64,000 nt of DNA from Jannaschia sp. S6380 (GTDB lineage Bacteria > Pseudomonadota > Alphaproteobacteria > Rhodobacterales > Rhodobacteraceae), in NCBI RefSeq assembly GCF_023015695.1, contig NZ_JALKAS010000001.1:496001-560000 (forward strand), written 5' to 3'. Shown one piece after another: positions 52,202 through 61,532 of this stretch (the stretch's first letter is position 1; each line of letters starts with the position of its first letter). The notes beneath the pieces are model-generated. The model was given only the letters and a program-made list of their open reading frames with translations. It was not told the origin of the DNA and did no database searches. Both the position numbers and the translations under genes were made by a program.

Positions 52202-52702
52202 TCAGGCCTTCTCCGCCCGCAGGTACGCCCGCATTCCGTAGATCAGGGGCGCGCCTTCCTCGGCCACGCGCACGGCCCGGACCGCACCGATGATGACGTG
52301 ATGCGTGCCTACCAAATCGGCGCTCTGCACCTCGCAATCGAAGCCCGCAAGGCCATGCAGGACCGGGGCGCCCGTTGCCAGCACGTCCCAGGCCGTGTCC
52401 GCGAACCTGTCGCCGCCCGGCGCGTCGGTGCGGCCGGCGAACGTGTCCGCCACGTCCTGCTGATGCGCCTCCAGCACGTTCACCGCGAAGCAGCCATTGG
52501 TCAGGATCGGCCCGGCCGCCGACGCGCCCCGGTTGATGCAGACCAGCATCGTCGGCGTGTCGCCATCGGCCGACACGCTGGTCATCGCGCTGACCGTGAC
52601 GCCGGCGCGGCCGCCCGGACCATCGGTCGTGACCACGCTGACCGTCGCGGCGGCGCGGGACATGGCGTGGATGAACTGGGTGCGCAGGTCGGTGTCGGAC
52701 AT
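52202..52702 (-). CDS. Flavin reductase family protein
   Basis: This 166-residue FMN-binding split-barrel protein matches flavin reductases of two-component monooxygenases such as HpaC. Blocks are AAATVSVVTTDGPGGRAGVTVSAMTSVSA, here split by position 20-48, and FAVNVLEAHQQDVA and LVGTHHVIIGAV. No oxygenase partner is adjacent. It is convergent with the NDUFAF6-like gene and divergent from speB. Confidence 0.85.
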   Translation of the reverse strand: MSDTDLRTQFIHAMSRAAATVSVVTTDGPGGRAGVTVSAMTSVSADGDTPTMLVCINRGASAAGPILTNGCFAVNVLEAHQQDVADTFAGRTDAPGGDRFADTAWDVLATGAPVLHGLAGFDCEVQSADLVGTHHVIIGAVRAVRVAEEGAPLIYGMRAYLRAEKA

Positions 52703-52796
52703 GCTGGTGACCTAACGCATGGGGCAGGGGTGTCGAGAGGCTTTCCCTTTCGTCCAGCCCATGATGTGGTCGCGGCCAAACGGAAGGGAGGCGGCT

Positions 52797-53777
52797 ATGG
52801 CATTGCAGGACGCGCGCGATCAGGTGGACGGGGCGTTCACGCGCAAGGACCCCAGGGGCCTGAACTTCGAGAACGCGTTCGGCGGCGCCACATCGATCTT
52901 CCGCCGCGCCTATACCAAGGATCTGGCGGGCTATGACCTCGCCATCACAGGCGTGCCCTTCGACCAGGCGGTGACGCATCGGCCCGGCACCCGCTTCGGC
53001 CCGCGCGCCATCCGCGAGGCGTCCGCGCTGCAACCCTTCGATCCGCCCTATTACTGGGGCTATTCTCCGCTCGACGAGTTCGCGGTGGCCGATTACGGCG
53101 ATGTCGGGTTCGACTATGCCAAGGTCGCCGATTTTCCAGGTGCGCTGCGCGATCACGTGCGGGGGATCCTGGCCCACGATGCAGGTTGCATCGCCATGGG
53201 CGGGGATCACTATGTCAGCTTTCCCATCCTGCAGGCCCATGCCGAGAAATACGGCCCCCTCAGCCTGATCCATTTCGATGCCCATTCCGACACCTGGCCC
53301 GACGACGACATGGACCGGATCGACCATGGCACGATGTTCTACAAGGCGGTCAAGACGGGCGTGATCGACCCGGCGACCAGCGTTCAGGTCGGCATCCGCA
53401 CGGTGAACCCTGACACGATGGGTGTTACCACGATTGACGCGCGCGCCGTGCACGAGGCCGCGCCGGGCGAGGTCGCGCGCCGCATCAAGGCAGTGGTGGC
53501 CGACCGACCCGCCTACCTGACCTTCGATATCGACTGCCTCGACCCCGCCTTCGCGCCCGGCACCGGGACGCCGGTCTGGGGCGGGCTGTCGAGCGGGCAG
53601 GCGGCGGCGATCCTGCGGGACCTGGCGGGGGTGAACCTCGTCGGTGGCGATGTGGTCGAGGTCTCGCCACCCTATGACACGACCGGGGCCACCGCCATCG
53701 CGGGGGCGCATGTGGTGATGGAATTGGTCTGCCTCTGGGGTTGGACGCGCCGGGTGGGGCAGGGGGATCGGACCTAG
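52797..53777 (+). CDS. speB: Agmatinase (ureohydrolase family)
   Basis: SpeB hydrolyses agmatine to putrescine and urea. The 326-residue manganese enzyme shows the metal residues in MGGDHYVSFP, HFDAHSDTWPDD and FDIDCLDPAFAPGTGTP. The N-terminal 40 residues place it in the agmatinase/guanidinobutyrase group; guanidinobutyrase activity cannot be excluded. GGAAGGGAGG precedes the ATG at 52797. Its stop shares CTAG with the convergent response regulator gene. Confidence 0.87.
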   Translation: MALQDARDQVDGAFTRKDPRGLNFENAFGGATSIFRRAYTKDLAGYDLAITGVPFDQAVTHRPGTRFGPRAIREASALQPFDPPYYWGYSPLDEFAVADYGDVGFDYAKVADFPGALRDHVRGILAHDAGCIAMGGDHYVSFPILQAHAEKYGPLSLIHFDAHSDTWPDDDMDRIDHGTMFYKAVKTGVIDPATSVQVGIRTVNPDTMGVTTIDARAVHEAAPGEVARRIKAVVADRPAYLTFDIDCLDPAFAPGTGTPVWGGLSSGQAAAILRDLAGVNLVGGDVVEVSPPYDTTGATAIAGAHVVMELVCLWGWTRRVGQGDRT

Positions 53778-54181
53778 TCGCCGCCCCGCAGGCGCAGCGC
53801 GGCGCAGCCCAACGCGTCGCGGATCTCCGACGGCAGGACCGGCTTGCCGACGAAGGCCACTGGGTCCAGCGCCGTCAGCACGTTGCGCGTCACCGTATCC
53901 AGGTTGCCGCTGACGAAGATGCAGGGCACGTCGAACTCCCGGCGCAGCATAAGACCGGCGTCGGCGCCCGTGTCGCCGTTGCGCAACCGGAAATCCATCA
54001 ACGCGACGTCGGGCCGAAGGGCCATCGCCTGCGCGCGGCATTCGGCGATGTCGACGGCGATGCCCACGACCCGATGGCCTGCCCCCTCGACCTGCATTTC
54101 CAGATCCAGGGCGATCAGCCCCTCGTCCTCGACCACGAGCACGCGCAGCGGCCGGTCGTCCTCAAGTTTGCGTTCGCCCAT
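53774..54181 (-). CDS. Single-domain response regulator
   Basis: This 135-residue receiver has no output domain. It has the acidic pair in VLVVEDEGLIALDLE, the phospho-accepting Asp in VALMDFRLRNGDTGADAG, the Ser in CIFVSGN and Lys in FVGKPVLP. It lies 3 bases downstream of an HWE/HisKA_2 kinase gene and is probably its partner. Such single-domain regulators in alphaproteobacteria often pass phosphate in the general stress response; that role is inferred. Confidence 0.88.
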   Translation of the reverse strand: MGERKLEDDRPLRVLVVEDEGLIALDLEMQVEGAGHRVVGIAVDIAECRAQAMALRPDVALMDFRLRNGDTGADAGLMLRREFDVPCIFVSGNLDTVTRNVLTALDPVAFVGKPVLPSEIRDALGCAALRLRGGD

Positions 54182-54184
54182 TGA

Positions 54185-55600
54185 TCACATTGCCAGCGGA
54201 ACCGTCAGCCGGACCGAGTGACCGGGGCCGGAACCGCTTTCCTTCGTCGCGTCGAGTTGCCGGACCATCCCCGCGATGATGCGGGTGCCCATTCCCGCCT
54301 CAACGCCCGAGAGCGGCATTCCGATCCCGTCATCGCTGACCGCCAGCAGCAGCGCCCCGTCATCCTGCACGGCCGAGACGTCGACATGCCCGGTGTCCCG
54401 CCCACGGAACGCATGGATCAAGGCATTCGTGACGAGTTCGTAGATCAGGAGCGTCAAGCTGATCGCGCGATCGATATCGATGCATACCGGATCGGCCCTA
54501 CATGTCAGGCGGATTCCGTCGGGGCCCTGCGCGGCCATCGTATCGCAGAGCTTGGGAATGAAGTCGCCGATCTCGACCGTCGAGACCTGGCCTGCCCGAT
54601 AGATCAGTTCATGAACGGAGGCGACGGCCTGCACCCGGCCAGCCGCGCGCGCCAGACGATCGCGGGCCACGTCGGACCGGGCCGTGCGGGCGTCGATATT
54701 GAGGATCGAGGATACGACCTGAAGCGAGTTCTTGATGCGGTGGTTCACCTCCGCCAGCAGTATGTTCTGCTTTCCAAGCAGGGCGTCGCGGTCGGACACC
54801 GCCTTCGTCAGCGCCTCCTCGCGGTGGTGGGCCGGGGTGTTGTCGATCGTCGCGCCGACGAGCCAGCCGTGGTCCTGATCGTCCTGACGGGTGACCTCGC
54901 CGAGGTTGAGGACCCATCGGACTTCCCCGTCGCTACCGATGATCCGATGTTCGATTTCGAAGGTCGTGCCCGATGGGGCGCTGGCCAGTCTGTCCAGCTC
55001 GGCCACGACGCGATCCCGGTCGTCGGGGTGGTAGCGGTCGAAATAGACCCGGCTGTCCACTTCGCCATTATGCCGGTCCAACTCGAACAGACGAGCCAGT
55101 TCGGACGACGTGATCCCGCGTCCCGTCTTCGGCGAGAATTCCCACGTGGCGAAGGAATTCACCCTGTGGCTGGCCTTCTGCCGTATCCGGCGGTCGCGCT
55201 GCTTCAGGACCTGGTCTGTCGCGTTCCAGCCGTTGTGAACGATGCCGACGACCTTGCCGCCCTGCAGGATCGGAACGTTGGTGGCGCGCCACCACTGGTT
55301 CGTGAACGTTACTTCGGAACCACGCCGGATCGGTATGGGATGGCGGAAGACTGGCATCGTCTCGCGCACGCCGCTGCACACCACCCGGTCCAGCGATGCG
55401 CGCAACCTCTCGGGTGCGTCCGACGGATCGTCGGGGTCCACGGGGAAGGCGTCGAAGATGGAATGCCCGATCACATCCTCCGCCTTCGCCCCCGTCATTT
55501 CCAGGTAGTCGTCGCTGGCGGTCTGGATGATGAAATCGAGATCCAGCCTGACGAAGGCCAGCGGCACCGCGGACAGAAGGTCCTGTTCTTCGAACGTCAT
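54185..55600 (-). CDS. PAS-domain HisKA_2/HWE-type sensor histidine kinase
   Basis: This 471-residue cytoplasmic kinase has an N-terminal PAS domain (LLSAVPLAFVRLDLDFIIQ, about residues 8-130), a second PAS/PAC region (about 170-290, with WEFSPKTGRG and FEIEHRIIGSDGEVRWVLN), the phospho-accepting His in EVNHRIKNSLQVVSSIL and an ATPase domain with YELVTNALIHAF and DDGIGMPLSG. No membrane helix is seen. The start at 55600 is taken for the conserved PAS entry. The response regulator gene follows directly. It is divergent from two HWE kinase genes. Confidence 0.87.
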   Translation of the reverse strand: MTFEEQDLLSAVPLAFVRLDLDFIIQTASDDYLEMTGAKAEDVIGHSIFDAFPVDPDDPSDAPERLRASLDRVVCSGVRETMPVFRHPIPIRRGSEVTFTNQWWRATNVPILQGGKVVGIVHNGWNATDQVLKQRDRRIRQKASHRVNSFATWEFSPKTGRGITSSELARLFELDRHNGEVDSRVYFDRYHPDDRDRVVAELDRLASAPSGTTFEIEHRIIGSDGEVRWVLNLGEVTRQDDQDHGWLVGATIDNTPAHHREEALTKAVSDRDALLGKQNILLAEVNHRIKNSLQVVSSILNIDARTARSDVARDRLARAAGRVQAVASVHELIYRAGQVSTVEIGDFIPKLCDTMAAQGPDGIRLTCRADPVCIDIDRAISLTLLIYELVTNALIHAFRGRDTGHVDVSAVQDDGALLLAVSDDGIGMPLSGVEAGMGTRIIAGMVRQLDATKESGSGPGHSVRLTVPLAM

Positions 55601-55789
55601 CACCGGATGCTCCACGAAGCCCTTGCGCACATACCTAGCTTTGTGCCGGCGGACGGCAAAGATGCGTTTGGGGGTGGAAGGATGGTTGATCCGCCACAGG
55701 GCGCGCCGCGCGCCTTTCACAAGTGACACAAAACAGGCGAAATGTTATGTGTCCTCAGGGGGTCGCCTCGGGGGGCGTGGGGTCTGGCA

Positions 55790-56776
55790 ATGAAGGATGT
55801 CGATTTTCGTGCGGCTTTTCTCAGGAGCCCCGCGCCGCTTCTTATTGTCGATGGCGAATTGCGAATCGTCGAGGCGAGCGATGTCTTTCGCCGCGAGGTC
55901 GGCCTTTCGACCGACGATGCGATCCTTGGCCGCAGTCTCTTCGATGTCGTGACGGTGCCGTTCGATGCCCAGGGCGAGATCGCGGCGTTGGTCTACGAGG
56001 CCATCGCCGGGCAGCGCGCCACGCGCGAGCCGGTCGTTCTGCCGCCCGGCGACGATGGGCCGTTTTCCGACAGGACCTGGCGCATGATCGCGCATGCCGT
56101 CGACGGCGCGCATCGCCCGCATCGCCGCATCCTCATCCGGATGGAGGACATCACGGACCGTATGCGCGCCGAGAGCCTGCGCGAGACGATGCTGGGCGAG
56201 ATGACGCACCGCGTGAACAACCTGTTCGGCCTGCTGTCGGTCCTTGCCCGACGTTCCGCTGCCGACGAGACCGACGTGCAGGTGTTCCTCGAGAAGTTCC
56301 AGGGCCGGCTGATGGCGCTCGCCTCCGCCACCAAGCAGCTGCTCGAGAACGAACGCGGCGGCGTCCTGCTGGGCGATCTGGTCGAACGCGGCCTCGCGCC
56401 GTTCGCGCCGCGGGACGCCGGCCGGCTTCGCATCGCGGGCCCGGCACTGCACCTGAGGGCCGGGGCGGCACAGGCCATTGCGATGGGTCTGCACGAGCTT
56501 GCGACGAATGCCACCAAGCATGGGGCGTTGCGTGGACCCGACGGCCATGTCGAGGTCGTGTGGGAGAGGGACACGAAGGCGGGCGCGATCCTGCAGTGGC
56601 GCGAAGGCGGCGTCATGCCCGCATCCATTCAAGGGGCGAGGCCCGGCTTCGGCTCCACCGTCCTTCAGAAGATCGTGCCGGCCCAGGTCGGTGGCGAGAT
56701 GCGGCGGGAGCCCACGTCCGACGGCCTGGTCTATCGGTTGTCGCTCGGCCACGACGCCCTGATCGCCGAGGCGTGA
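55790..56776 (+). CDS. HWE-family histidine kinase 1
   Basis: This 328-residue kinase has an N-terminal PAS-like domain (FRAAFLRSPAPLLIVDGELRI at about residues 6-26) and an HWE-kinase domain: H-box GEMTHRVNNLFGLLSV, N-box HELATNATKHGAL and the WRE motif in LQWREGG. No membrane segment is present. The LOV motif is absent, so a blue-light flavin sensor is not supported. The second HWE kinase follows 150 bases on. The start at 55790 is the first in frame before the conserved region. Confidence 0.84.
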   Translation: MKDVDFRAAFLRSPAPLLIVDGELRIVEASDVFRREVGLSTDDAILGRSLFDVVTVPFDAQGEIAALVYEAIAGQRATREPVVLPPGDDGPFSDRTWRMIAHAVDGAHRPHRRILIRMEDITDRMRAESLRETMLGEMTHRVNNLFGLLSVLARRSAADETDVQVFLEKFQGRLMALASATKQLLENERGGVLLGDLVERGLAPFAPRDAGRLRIAGPALHLRAGAAQAIAMGLHELATNATKHGALRGPDGHVEVVWERDTKAGAILQWREGGVMPASIQGARPGFGSTVLQKIVPAQVGGEMRREPTSDGLVYRLSLGHDALIAEA

Positions 56777-56926
56777 GCCGGCCGGCGCCGTCATGCGACG
56801 CCCCAAGCGCCGTCCGCCGTCGACGGCCCCCCGAATGGCGCGGCACCTGGTGCATCGCCGTATCGAACCCTGATACCCTCCGCCGTGGATTGCGCCGGGC
56901 CGCGGCATTCGCCAAGTTCGCGCGAT

Positions 56927-57922
56927 ATGAATGATACTCACGATACCGGCAGGTCCGCGCCGGAGGACGTCTTCGAGGCGGTCGCCATCCCCCTTGTGAT
57001 TCTCGATCGCGAACACCGCATTGTGGACATGAACACCCGGTTCCGGACCATGCTCTCAGTACCCCCCGAAGTCATCGGCCGGCGCATGCTGGACGTGTTC
57101 GCCGAGACGGACGAAAGGCGTGCGCGGTTCGAGCGGGCCTACGATCGCGCGCTCCGGGGTGAGACGGTGGTGCTGGATCGGGAATACTACCGTGTGCAGC
57201 CCGGCGATGGAGACGACGAGGGGTGGGAGGATCGGTGGTGGACGGTTGGCGTCTCGCCCCTGGATCGCCGGGACGGCCGGCATATCGTCCTCGTGATCGA
57301 GGATCGCACGTCGGAAGTGCTGGCGGAGCGCATGAACGAGACGATCGCGTCCGAGCTGCAACATCGGATGGCGAACCTCGCCAGCCTGATCGGCGTCATC
57401 GCGCAACAATCGGCCCGCGGCGCCACCGATGTCGACGCCTTCGGCGAAGCCCTGATCGCCCGGATCGAGGCGCTGACGCATGCAACCCGCATCCTCAGTG
57501 GGGAACAATGGACGGGGGCGCCCGTTGCGGAACTGGTCAGCGGCGCGCTGAAGCCGTTCGAGTCCGTCCTGGGCAATCGCGTCTCGATCGGCGGGGCCGC
57601 GGTCGCGCTAACGGCGCCGGCCGCGCAGGCGCTGACGATGGGCCTGCACGAACTGGCGACGAACGCCGTCAAGCACGGGGCGCTGTCCCGCTCGGCCGGA
57701 CGGCTGGCCATCGCATGGGCCCCGGCCGAAAATGGCGGTCTGGACTTGGAGTGGCGGGAGACCGGGACCGGCCCGACAGCCAATCCCGAACATGCCGGGT
57801 TCGGCACGACGATGCTGACGCGGCTGTTGCCGACGCAGCTGCAGGGTGAGGCGGAGCGGACCTTCACGCGGGACGGGATGGAGTACCGGCTGCGCATCGG
57901 GCCGGCGATGCGCGCGACCTGA
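56927..57922 (+). CDS. HWE-family histidine kinase 2
   Basis: This 331-residue kinase has the same layout as its upstream neighbour: a PAS domain (FEAVAIPLVILDREHRIVDMN, with a Trp-rich DEGWEDRWWTV insert), the H-box ASELQHRMANLASLIGVI, N-box HELATNAVKHGAL and WRE in LEWRETG. The two appear to be tandem duplicates that have diverged at their N-terminal sensors. No response regulator follows; the single-domain regulator beyond the divergent kinase is the nearest candidate partner. Confidence 0.84.
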   Translation: MNDTHDTGRSAPEDVFEAVAIPLVILDREHRIVDMNTRFRTMLSVPPEVIGRRMLDVFAETDERRARFERAYDRALRGETVVLDREYYRVQPGDGDDEGWEDRWWTVGVSPLDRRDGRHIVLVIEDRTSEVLAERMNETIASELQHRMANLASLIGVIAQQSARGATDVDAFGEALIARIEALTHATRILSGEQWTGAPVAELVSGALKPFESVLGNRVSIGGAAVALTAPAAQALTMGLHELATNAVKHGALSRSAGRLAIAWAPAENGGLDLEWRETGTGPTANPEHAGFGTTMLTRLLPTQLQGEAERTFTRDGMEYRLRIGPAMRAT

Positions 57923-57986
57923 GGGGCGGGTCTCGACAGGCCCGGCGCGGCGCCCTATCTAGCCTTGACCGGAGAGGAGACGCCGA

Positions 57987-58943
57987 ATGCCGCGCGACCT
58001 GAAGATTCCCGCCGAGCGTCACCCCGAAAAGGCACGTCGCCCCGACAACCCGCAGCCCCGAAAGCCGGACTGGATCCGCGTCAAGGCGCCGGTGGGCGAG
58101 GGCTACAAGGCGACGGCCCGGATCATGCGGGAGCACAAGCTGGTCACCGTCTGCGAGGAGGCCGGTTGCCCCAACGTGGGCGAGTGCTGGTCGCAGGGTC
58201 ACGCCACGATGATGATCATGGGCGAGGTCTGCACGCGGGCCTGCACGTTCTGCAACATCGCCACCGGCAAGCCGCCCGAGGCGCTGGACGTGTTCGAGCC
58301 GGGCCGCGTGGCCGACGCCGTCCAGAAGCTGGGCCTGAACCACGTGGTCGTCACGTCCGTCGATCGCGACGATGTCGAGGATGGCGGCGCCGCGCATTTC
58401 GCCCAGACGATCCGCGCGATCCGCAAGCGGTCGCCGGGCACCACGATCGAGATCCTGACCCCCGATTTCATTCGCTGCGGCCCCGAGGCGCTGGAGGAGG
58501 TGGTGGCCGCGAAGCCGGACGTCTTCAACCACAACCTGGAAACGGTCCCCGGCCTTTACCCCGAGGTTCGGCCGGGCGCGCGCTACTTTCATTCGCTGCG
58601 TCTGTTGCAGCGCGTGAAGGAACTGGACCCATCGATGTTCACGAAGTCGGGGATCATGGTGGGGCTCGGCGAGGATCGGCAGGCCGTGCTGCAGGTCATG
58701 GACGACATGCGCGCCGCGGACATCGATTTCCTGACCATCGGCCAGTACCTGCAGCCGACGCCGAAGCACCACCGCGTCGACCGCTTCGTCACCCCCGAGG
58801 AGTTCGCGGGCTACGAGAAGGCCGCCTGGGGCAAGGGCTTCCTGATGGTCTCGGCCACGCCGCTGACGCGGTCGTCCTATCACGCGGGCGATGACTTCGC
58901 CCGGTTGCGCGCCGAGCGGGAGCGGCGGCTGGCCGACGCCTGA
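57987..58943 (+). CDS. lipA: Lipoyl synthase
   Basis: LipA inserts sulfur into octanoyl groups on E2 and H proteins. The 318-residue radical SAM enzyme has the auxiliary cluster cysteines in [12 protein letters not shown], the SAM cluster [13 protein letters not shown] and the C-terminal RSSYHAGDD with the Ser ligand. GGAGAGGAG precedes the ATG. It stands behind the HWE kinases with no obvious functional link. Confidence 0.97.
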   Translation: MPRDLKIPAERHPEKARRPDNPQPRKPDWIRVKAPVGEGYKATARIMREHKLVTVCEEAGCPNVGECWSQGHATMMIMGEVCTRACTFCNIATGKPPEALDVFEPGRVADAVQKLGLNHVVVTSVDRDDVEDGGAAHFAQTIRAIRKRSPGTTIEILTPDFIRCGPEALEEVVAAKPDVFNHNLETVPGLYPEVRPGARYFHSLRLLQRVKELDPSMFTKSGIMVGLGEDRQAVLQVMDDMRAADIDFLTIGQYLQPTPKHHRVDRFVTPEEFAGYEKAAWGKGFLMVSATPLTRSSYHAGDDFARLRAERERRLADA

Positions 58944-59235
58944 CGCGTCCGGTCCCGATGCGCCGACGGTCGTGGCCGGGTTTCGTCCCCGATTTCGGCC
59001 GCCGACCGAACGGAATGGACCGCTCGAACGCGGCTATGGATTCCGGTCCCGTTCAGATCGGACGAATTTTGCGCGTGCCCGCTCAGGGTGTCGGGACAAC
59101 GTCTAGAAAACCATGGGTCGTCCGCGAGCATCCTGCCGGCCCGGAAGCGGCCCTCGTTCTCCCTGATGGATGCGCGCTCACGGATGCCGCGACCCAGCCG
59201 TTTCCAAGCTGCCTTCGACACCCTAGATCGGCCCC
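58944..59235. other. Spacer between lipA and the Deg-type protease gene
   Basis: These 292 bases contain no gene I can support and no clear terminator or repeat. They should hold the protease promoter. Confidence 0.5.
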
Positions 59236-60324
59236 ATGACCCGTTCGTTTCCGATCCTGCTGGTCTTGCTTCTCGGCGTCCTGCTCGGCGCGTTCGCCAC
59301 GCCGCGCCTGCAATCGCTGCTGGCCCCGCCGGTGACCGTGACGCCACGTGGCGATCTGGCCGCCGACGAGGCCGCGACAATCGCGCTGTTCGAGGCGGCG
59401 CAAGGCTCCGTCGTCTCGATCGCTACCACGGCGCGGGCCCGCGACATGTTCCGGCGCGGGGTCGAGGTGCCGCGGGGGTCCGGCTCCGGTTTCGTTTGGG
59501 GCGATGGTGGTCATGTCGTCACCAACGCCCACGTGATCGAGGGCGCGACCGGCGCGACGGTGCGCCTGCCCGGCGGGCGGGCGTTGCAGGCACGGCTCGT
59601 CGGCGTGGCGCCGCGGCACGACTTGGCCGTGCTGAGGGTGAACGGCATGCGCGGCATGCGCGCGCTTCCGTTGGGAACCAGCGGCGACTTGCAGGTGGGG
59701 CAAAAGGTCTTCGCCATCGGCAACCCGTTCGGGCTCGACTTTTCGCTGACGACCGGCATCGTCAGCGCACTGGACCGGGAGCTGCCGGGCGCGAGGGGCG
59801 TGACCATCCGTGGCTTGATCCAGACCGACGCAGCGATCAATCCGGGCAATTCGGGCGGCCCGCTCCTGGACAGCGCGGGGCGTCTGATCGGGGTCAACAC
59901 GGCGATCTATTCGCCGTCGGGCGCCAGCGCGGGCGTGGGTTTCGCAGTCCCGGCGGATACGGTGGCGCGTGTCGTGCCGCAGCTGATCGCGCGGGGCCGC
60001 TACCGGCCGCCCAGCCTGGGCATTCAGGGCGATCCCCGCGCCGACGCCTTGCTGCGCGCGAATGGGGCGGACCCGGGCGTGTTGGTCCTGGACGTGATCG
60101 CCGGCGGTCCGGCCGAGGCCGCCGGCATCGCGCCCGCGCGGTTGACCCCGGCGGGCCTGATCCCCGGCGACGTGATCGAGGCGATCGACGGTGCCGAGGT
60201 AGCCAGCCTGGACGACCTGCTAGCCGAACTCGACCGCAAGGCGGTGGGCGACACGGTCCGCCTGCGCCTGCGCAATGGCGACGACCGGCGCGAGGTGGAG
60301 GTGGCTCTGGGCCCCGGCGACTAG
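59236..60324 (+). CDS. Deg/HtrA-type trypsin-like serine protease with PDZ domain
   Basis: This 362-residue envelope protease has an N-terminal signal or anchor (residues 5-22, FPILLVLLLGVLLGAFA), a trypsin-like domain with the triad His in TNAHVIEG, Asp in HDLAVLRV and Ser in NPGNSGGPLLD, and one C-terminal PDZ domain (about 265-355). It is shorter than DegP, having a single PDZ like DegS. It may act in periplasmic quality control. No ribosome site is visible before the ATG. Its stop shares CTAG with the convergent MocA-like gene. Confidence 0.87.
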   Translation: MTRSFPILLVLLLGVLLGAFATPRLQSLLAPPVTVTPRGDLAADEAATIALFEAAQGSVVSIATTARARDMFRRGVEVPRGSGSGFVWGDGGHVVTNAHVIEGATGATVRLPGGRALQARLVGVAPRHDLAVLRVNGMRGMRALPLGTSGDLQVGQKVFAIGNPFGLDFSLTTGIVSALDRELPGARGVTIRGLIQTDAAINPGNSGGPLLDSAGRLIGVNTAIYSPSGASAGVGFAVPADTVARVVPQLIARGRYRPPSLGIQGDPRADALLRANGADPGVLVLDVIAGGPAEAAGIAPARLTPAGLIPGDVIEAIDGAEVASLDDLLAELDRKAVGDTVRLRLRNGDDRREVEVALGPGD

Positions 60325-60896
60325 CGCCGGGCCCGCCAGGCGGCCCAGTCCTCCGGCGTGTCGAGGTCGGTCGTTGCGGCCCGGCCGGGCAGGGCCAGCG
60401 TCGCGACCCGGTGGCGTGCCAGGATCGGTTTCGCGCCGGTATCGCCCGACAGGTCGGAAAGTGCGCCGAAATGCGTGCGGTCGAATACGACCGGCTGCCC
60501 CGGTCGGCCATCCGCGTCCGTCGCACGCAGGATCGTGGCATCGCTGTTCCGCCAGGCCGTAGCCAAGGCGTCGAACGCGGCCGCGTCGATCTCTGGCATG
60601 TCGGCCAGATGGATCAGGACGGCTTCCGCCCGGCAGGCCGCGACCCCGGCGCGGATCGAGGCCGACATCGCGCCGGCGTCCAACTCGACCAGGCGCGCCG
60701 GCGTATCGCCCAGCCAGGCGCGGCGGGGCGAGTTCCGGGGCAGCGTCACGATCACCTCGTCCGAGACGGCGCAGGCGGCCCGAACGGCGCGCAGCAGAAG
60801 CGGCGTGCCGTCCACCTCCTGCAGAAGCTTGTCGTCGCCGCGCATCCGCGACGAGGCGCCGGCGGCGAGGATCAGAATGGCGGGTGTGGGGCGCAT
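60321..60896 (-). CDS. MocA/MobA-like nucleotidyltransferase
   Basis: This 191-residue NTP transferase matches molybdenum cofactor cytidylyltransferase-type proteins. It shows ILILAAGASSRMRGDDKL (nucleotide-binding), the block VLIHLADMPEIDAAAFDAL (metal-binding Asp), and TDLDTPEDWAAW at the C-terminus. In this family the product is MCD or a related cofactor. moaC and moeA lie 31 kb away, so no operon link exists. The exact nucleotide used is not assigned. Confidence 0.8.
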   Translation of the reverse strand: MRPTPAILILAAGASSRMRGDDKLLQEVDGTPLLLRAVRAACAVSDEVIVTLPRNSPRRAWLGDTPARLVELDAGAMSASIRAGVAACRAEAVLIHLADMPEIDAAAFDALATAWRNSDATILRATDADGRPGQPVVFDRTHFGALSDLSGDTGAKPILARHRVATLALPGRAATTDLDTPEDWAAWRARR

Positions 60897-61029
60897 TCGT
60901 GGTTCCGTATCGTGCAGCCCCTTGTCGCGGACGGCGCGCCCAAGGTGGGCGAACGCGGCTCGGCGGGCAAGCATCCGCCTTGAACGGCGCGCCGAAATGC
61001 CCGAGGGTCGTCGGGACGGATGGGGGAAT

Positions 61030-61347
61030 ATGACAGTGCCGATCGACAGGATGACCGCGATCATCGTTCTGGGTCTGGGCGCGCCGGCGCTGGCCGCCGA
61101 TGGCGTGGCGGGCGAGGCGCTCTATCAGGATGTCTGCCGCAACTGCCACGGCCCCAAGGCGCAGGGCATGGCCAGCTTCCCCAAGCTGTCCGACAAGGAT
61201 GCCGACTATGTCGCGATGCGGCTGGAGCAGTACCGCGCCGGCGAGACCGTGGGCCCGAACACCGCCCTGATGGCCCCCCATGCACAGGATCTGACCGACG
61301 TGGAGATCGCCGATCTGGCGTCCTACGTCACGACCGCATTCGACTGA
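61030..61347 (+). CDS. Small periplasmic cytochrome c
   Basis: This 105-residue protein has a signal peptide (residues 1-23, APALAADG), a haem motif C-R-N-C-H at about residues 36-40 and a candidate distal Met in ALMAPHAQDL. It is a class I c-type cytochrome. It lies 185 bases upstream of the PQQ sugar dehydrogenase gene in the same direction and could accept its electrons. The start at 61030 follows TGGGGGAAT. Confidence 0.88.
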   Translation: MTVPIDRMTAIIVLGLGAPALAADGVAGEALYQDVCRNCHGPKAQGMASFPKLSDKDADYVAMRLEQYRAGETVGPNTALMAPHAQDLTDVEIADLASYVTTAFD

Positions 61348-61437
61348 ACCCGCGAGGACGGCGACGCCGCGACCATTCGCCCAAAGGCGGGCACCGTCCG
61401 CCGGATGGGGGCGAAACCTGTTGTCGGATCAAAGAAT

Positions 61438-61454
61438 CTTGACCTAAGGTAAAG
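61438..61454 (+). promoter_or_regulatory. 17-bp imperfect palindrome upstream of the PQQ sugar dehydrogenase
   Basis: CTTGACCTAAGGTAAAG reads as CTTNACCT-N-AGGTNAAG, with 7 of 8 arm pairs matching. It includes a TTGACC -35-like element and lies 79 bases before the start codon. The form is compatible with a MerR-type or similar dimeric regulator, but no such gene is in the window. Confidence 0.4.
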
Positions 61455-61532
61455 GACCCCGGGCCGCGGTTCGGGGCAGCGGGCGCGCCGGTCTCACGCG
61501 CCGGTCCCCGCATCGATTCCAGGGAGGATACC

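Noticed and set aside
54185..57922. LOV (blue-light) sensor domains in the HWE-type kinases.
   Set aside because: The flavin-binding cysteine motif (NCRFLQ-like) is absent from all three PAS regions.
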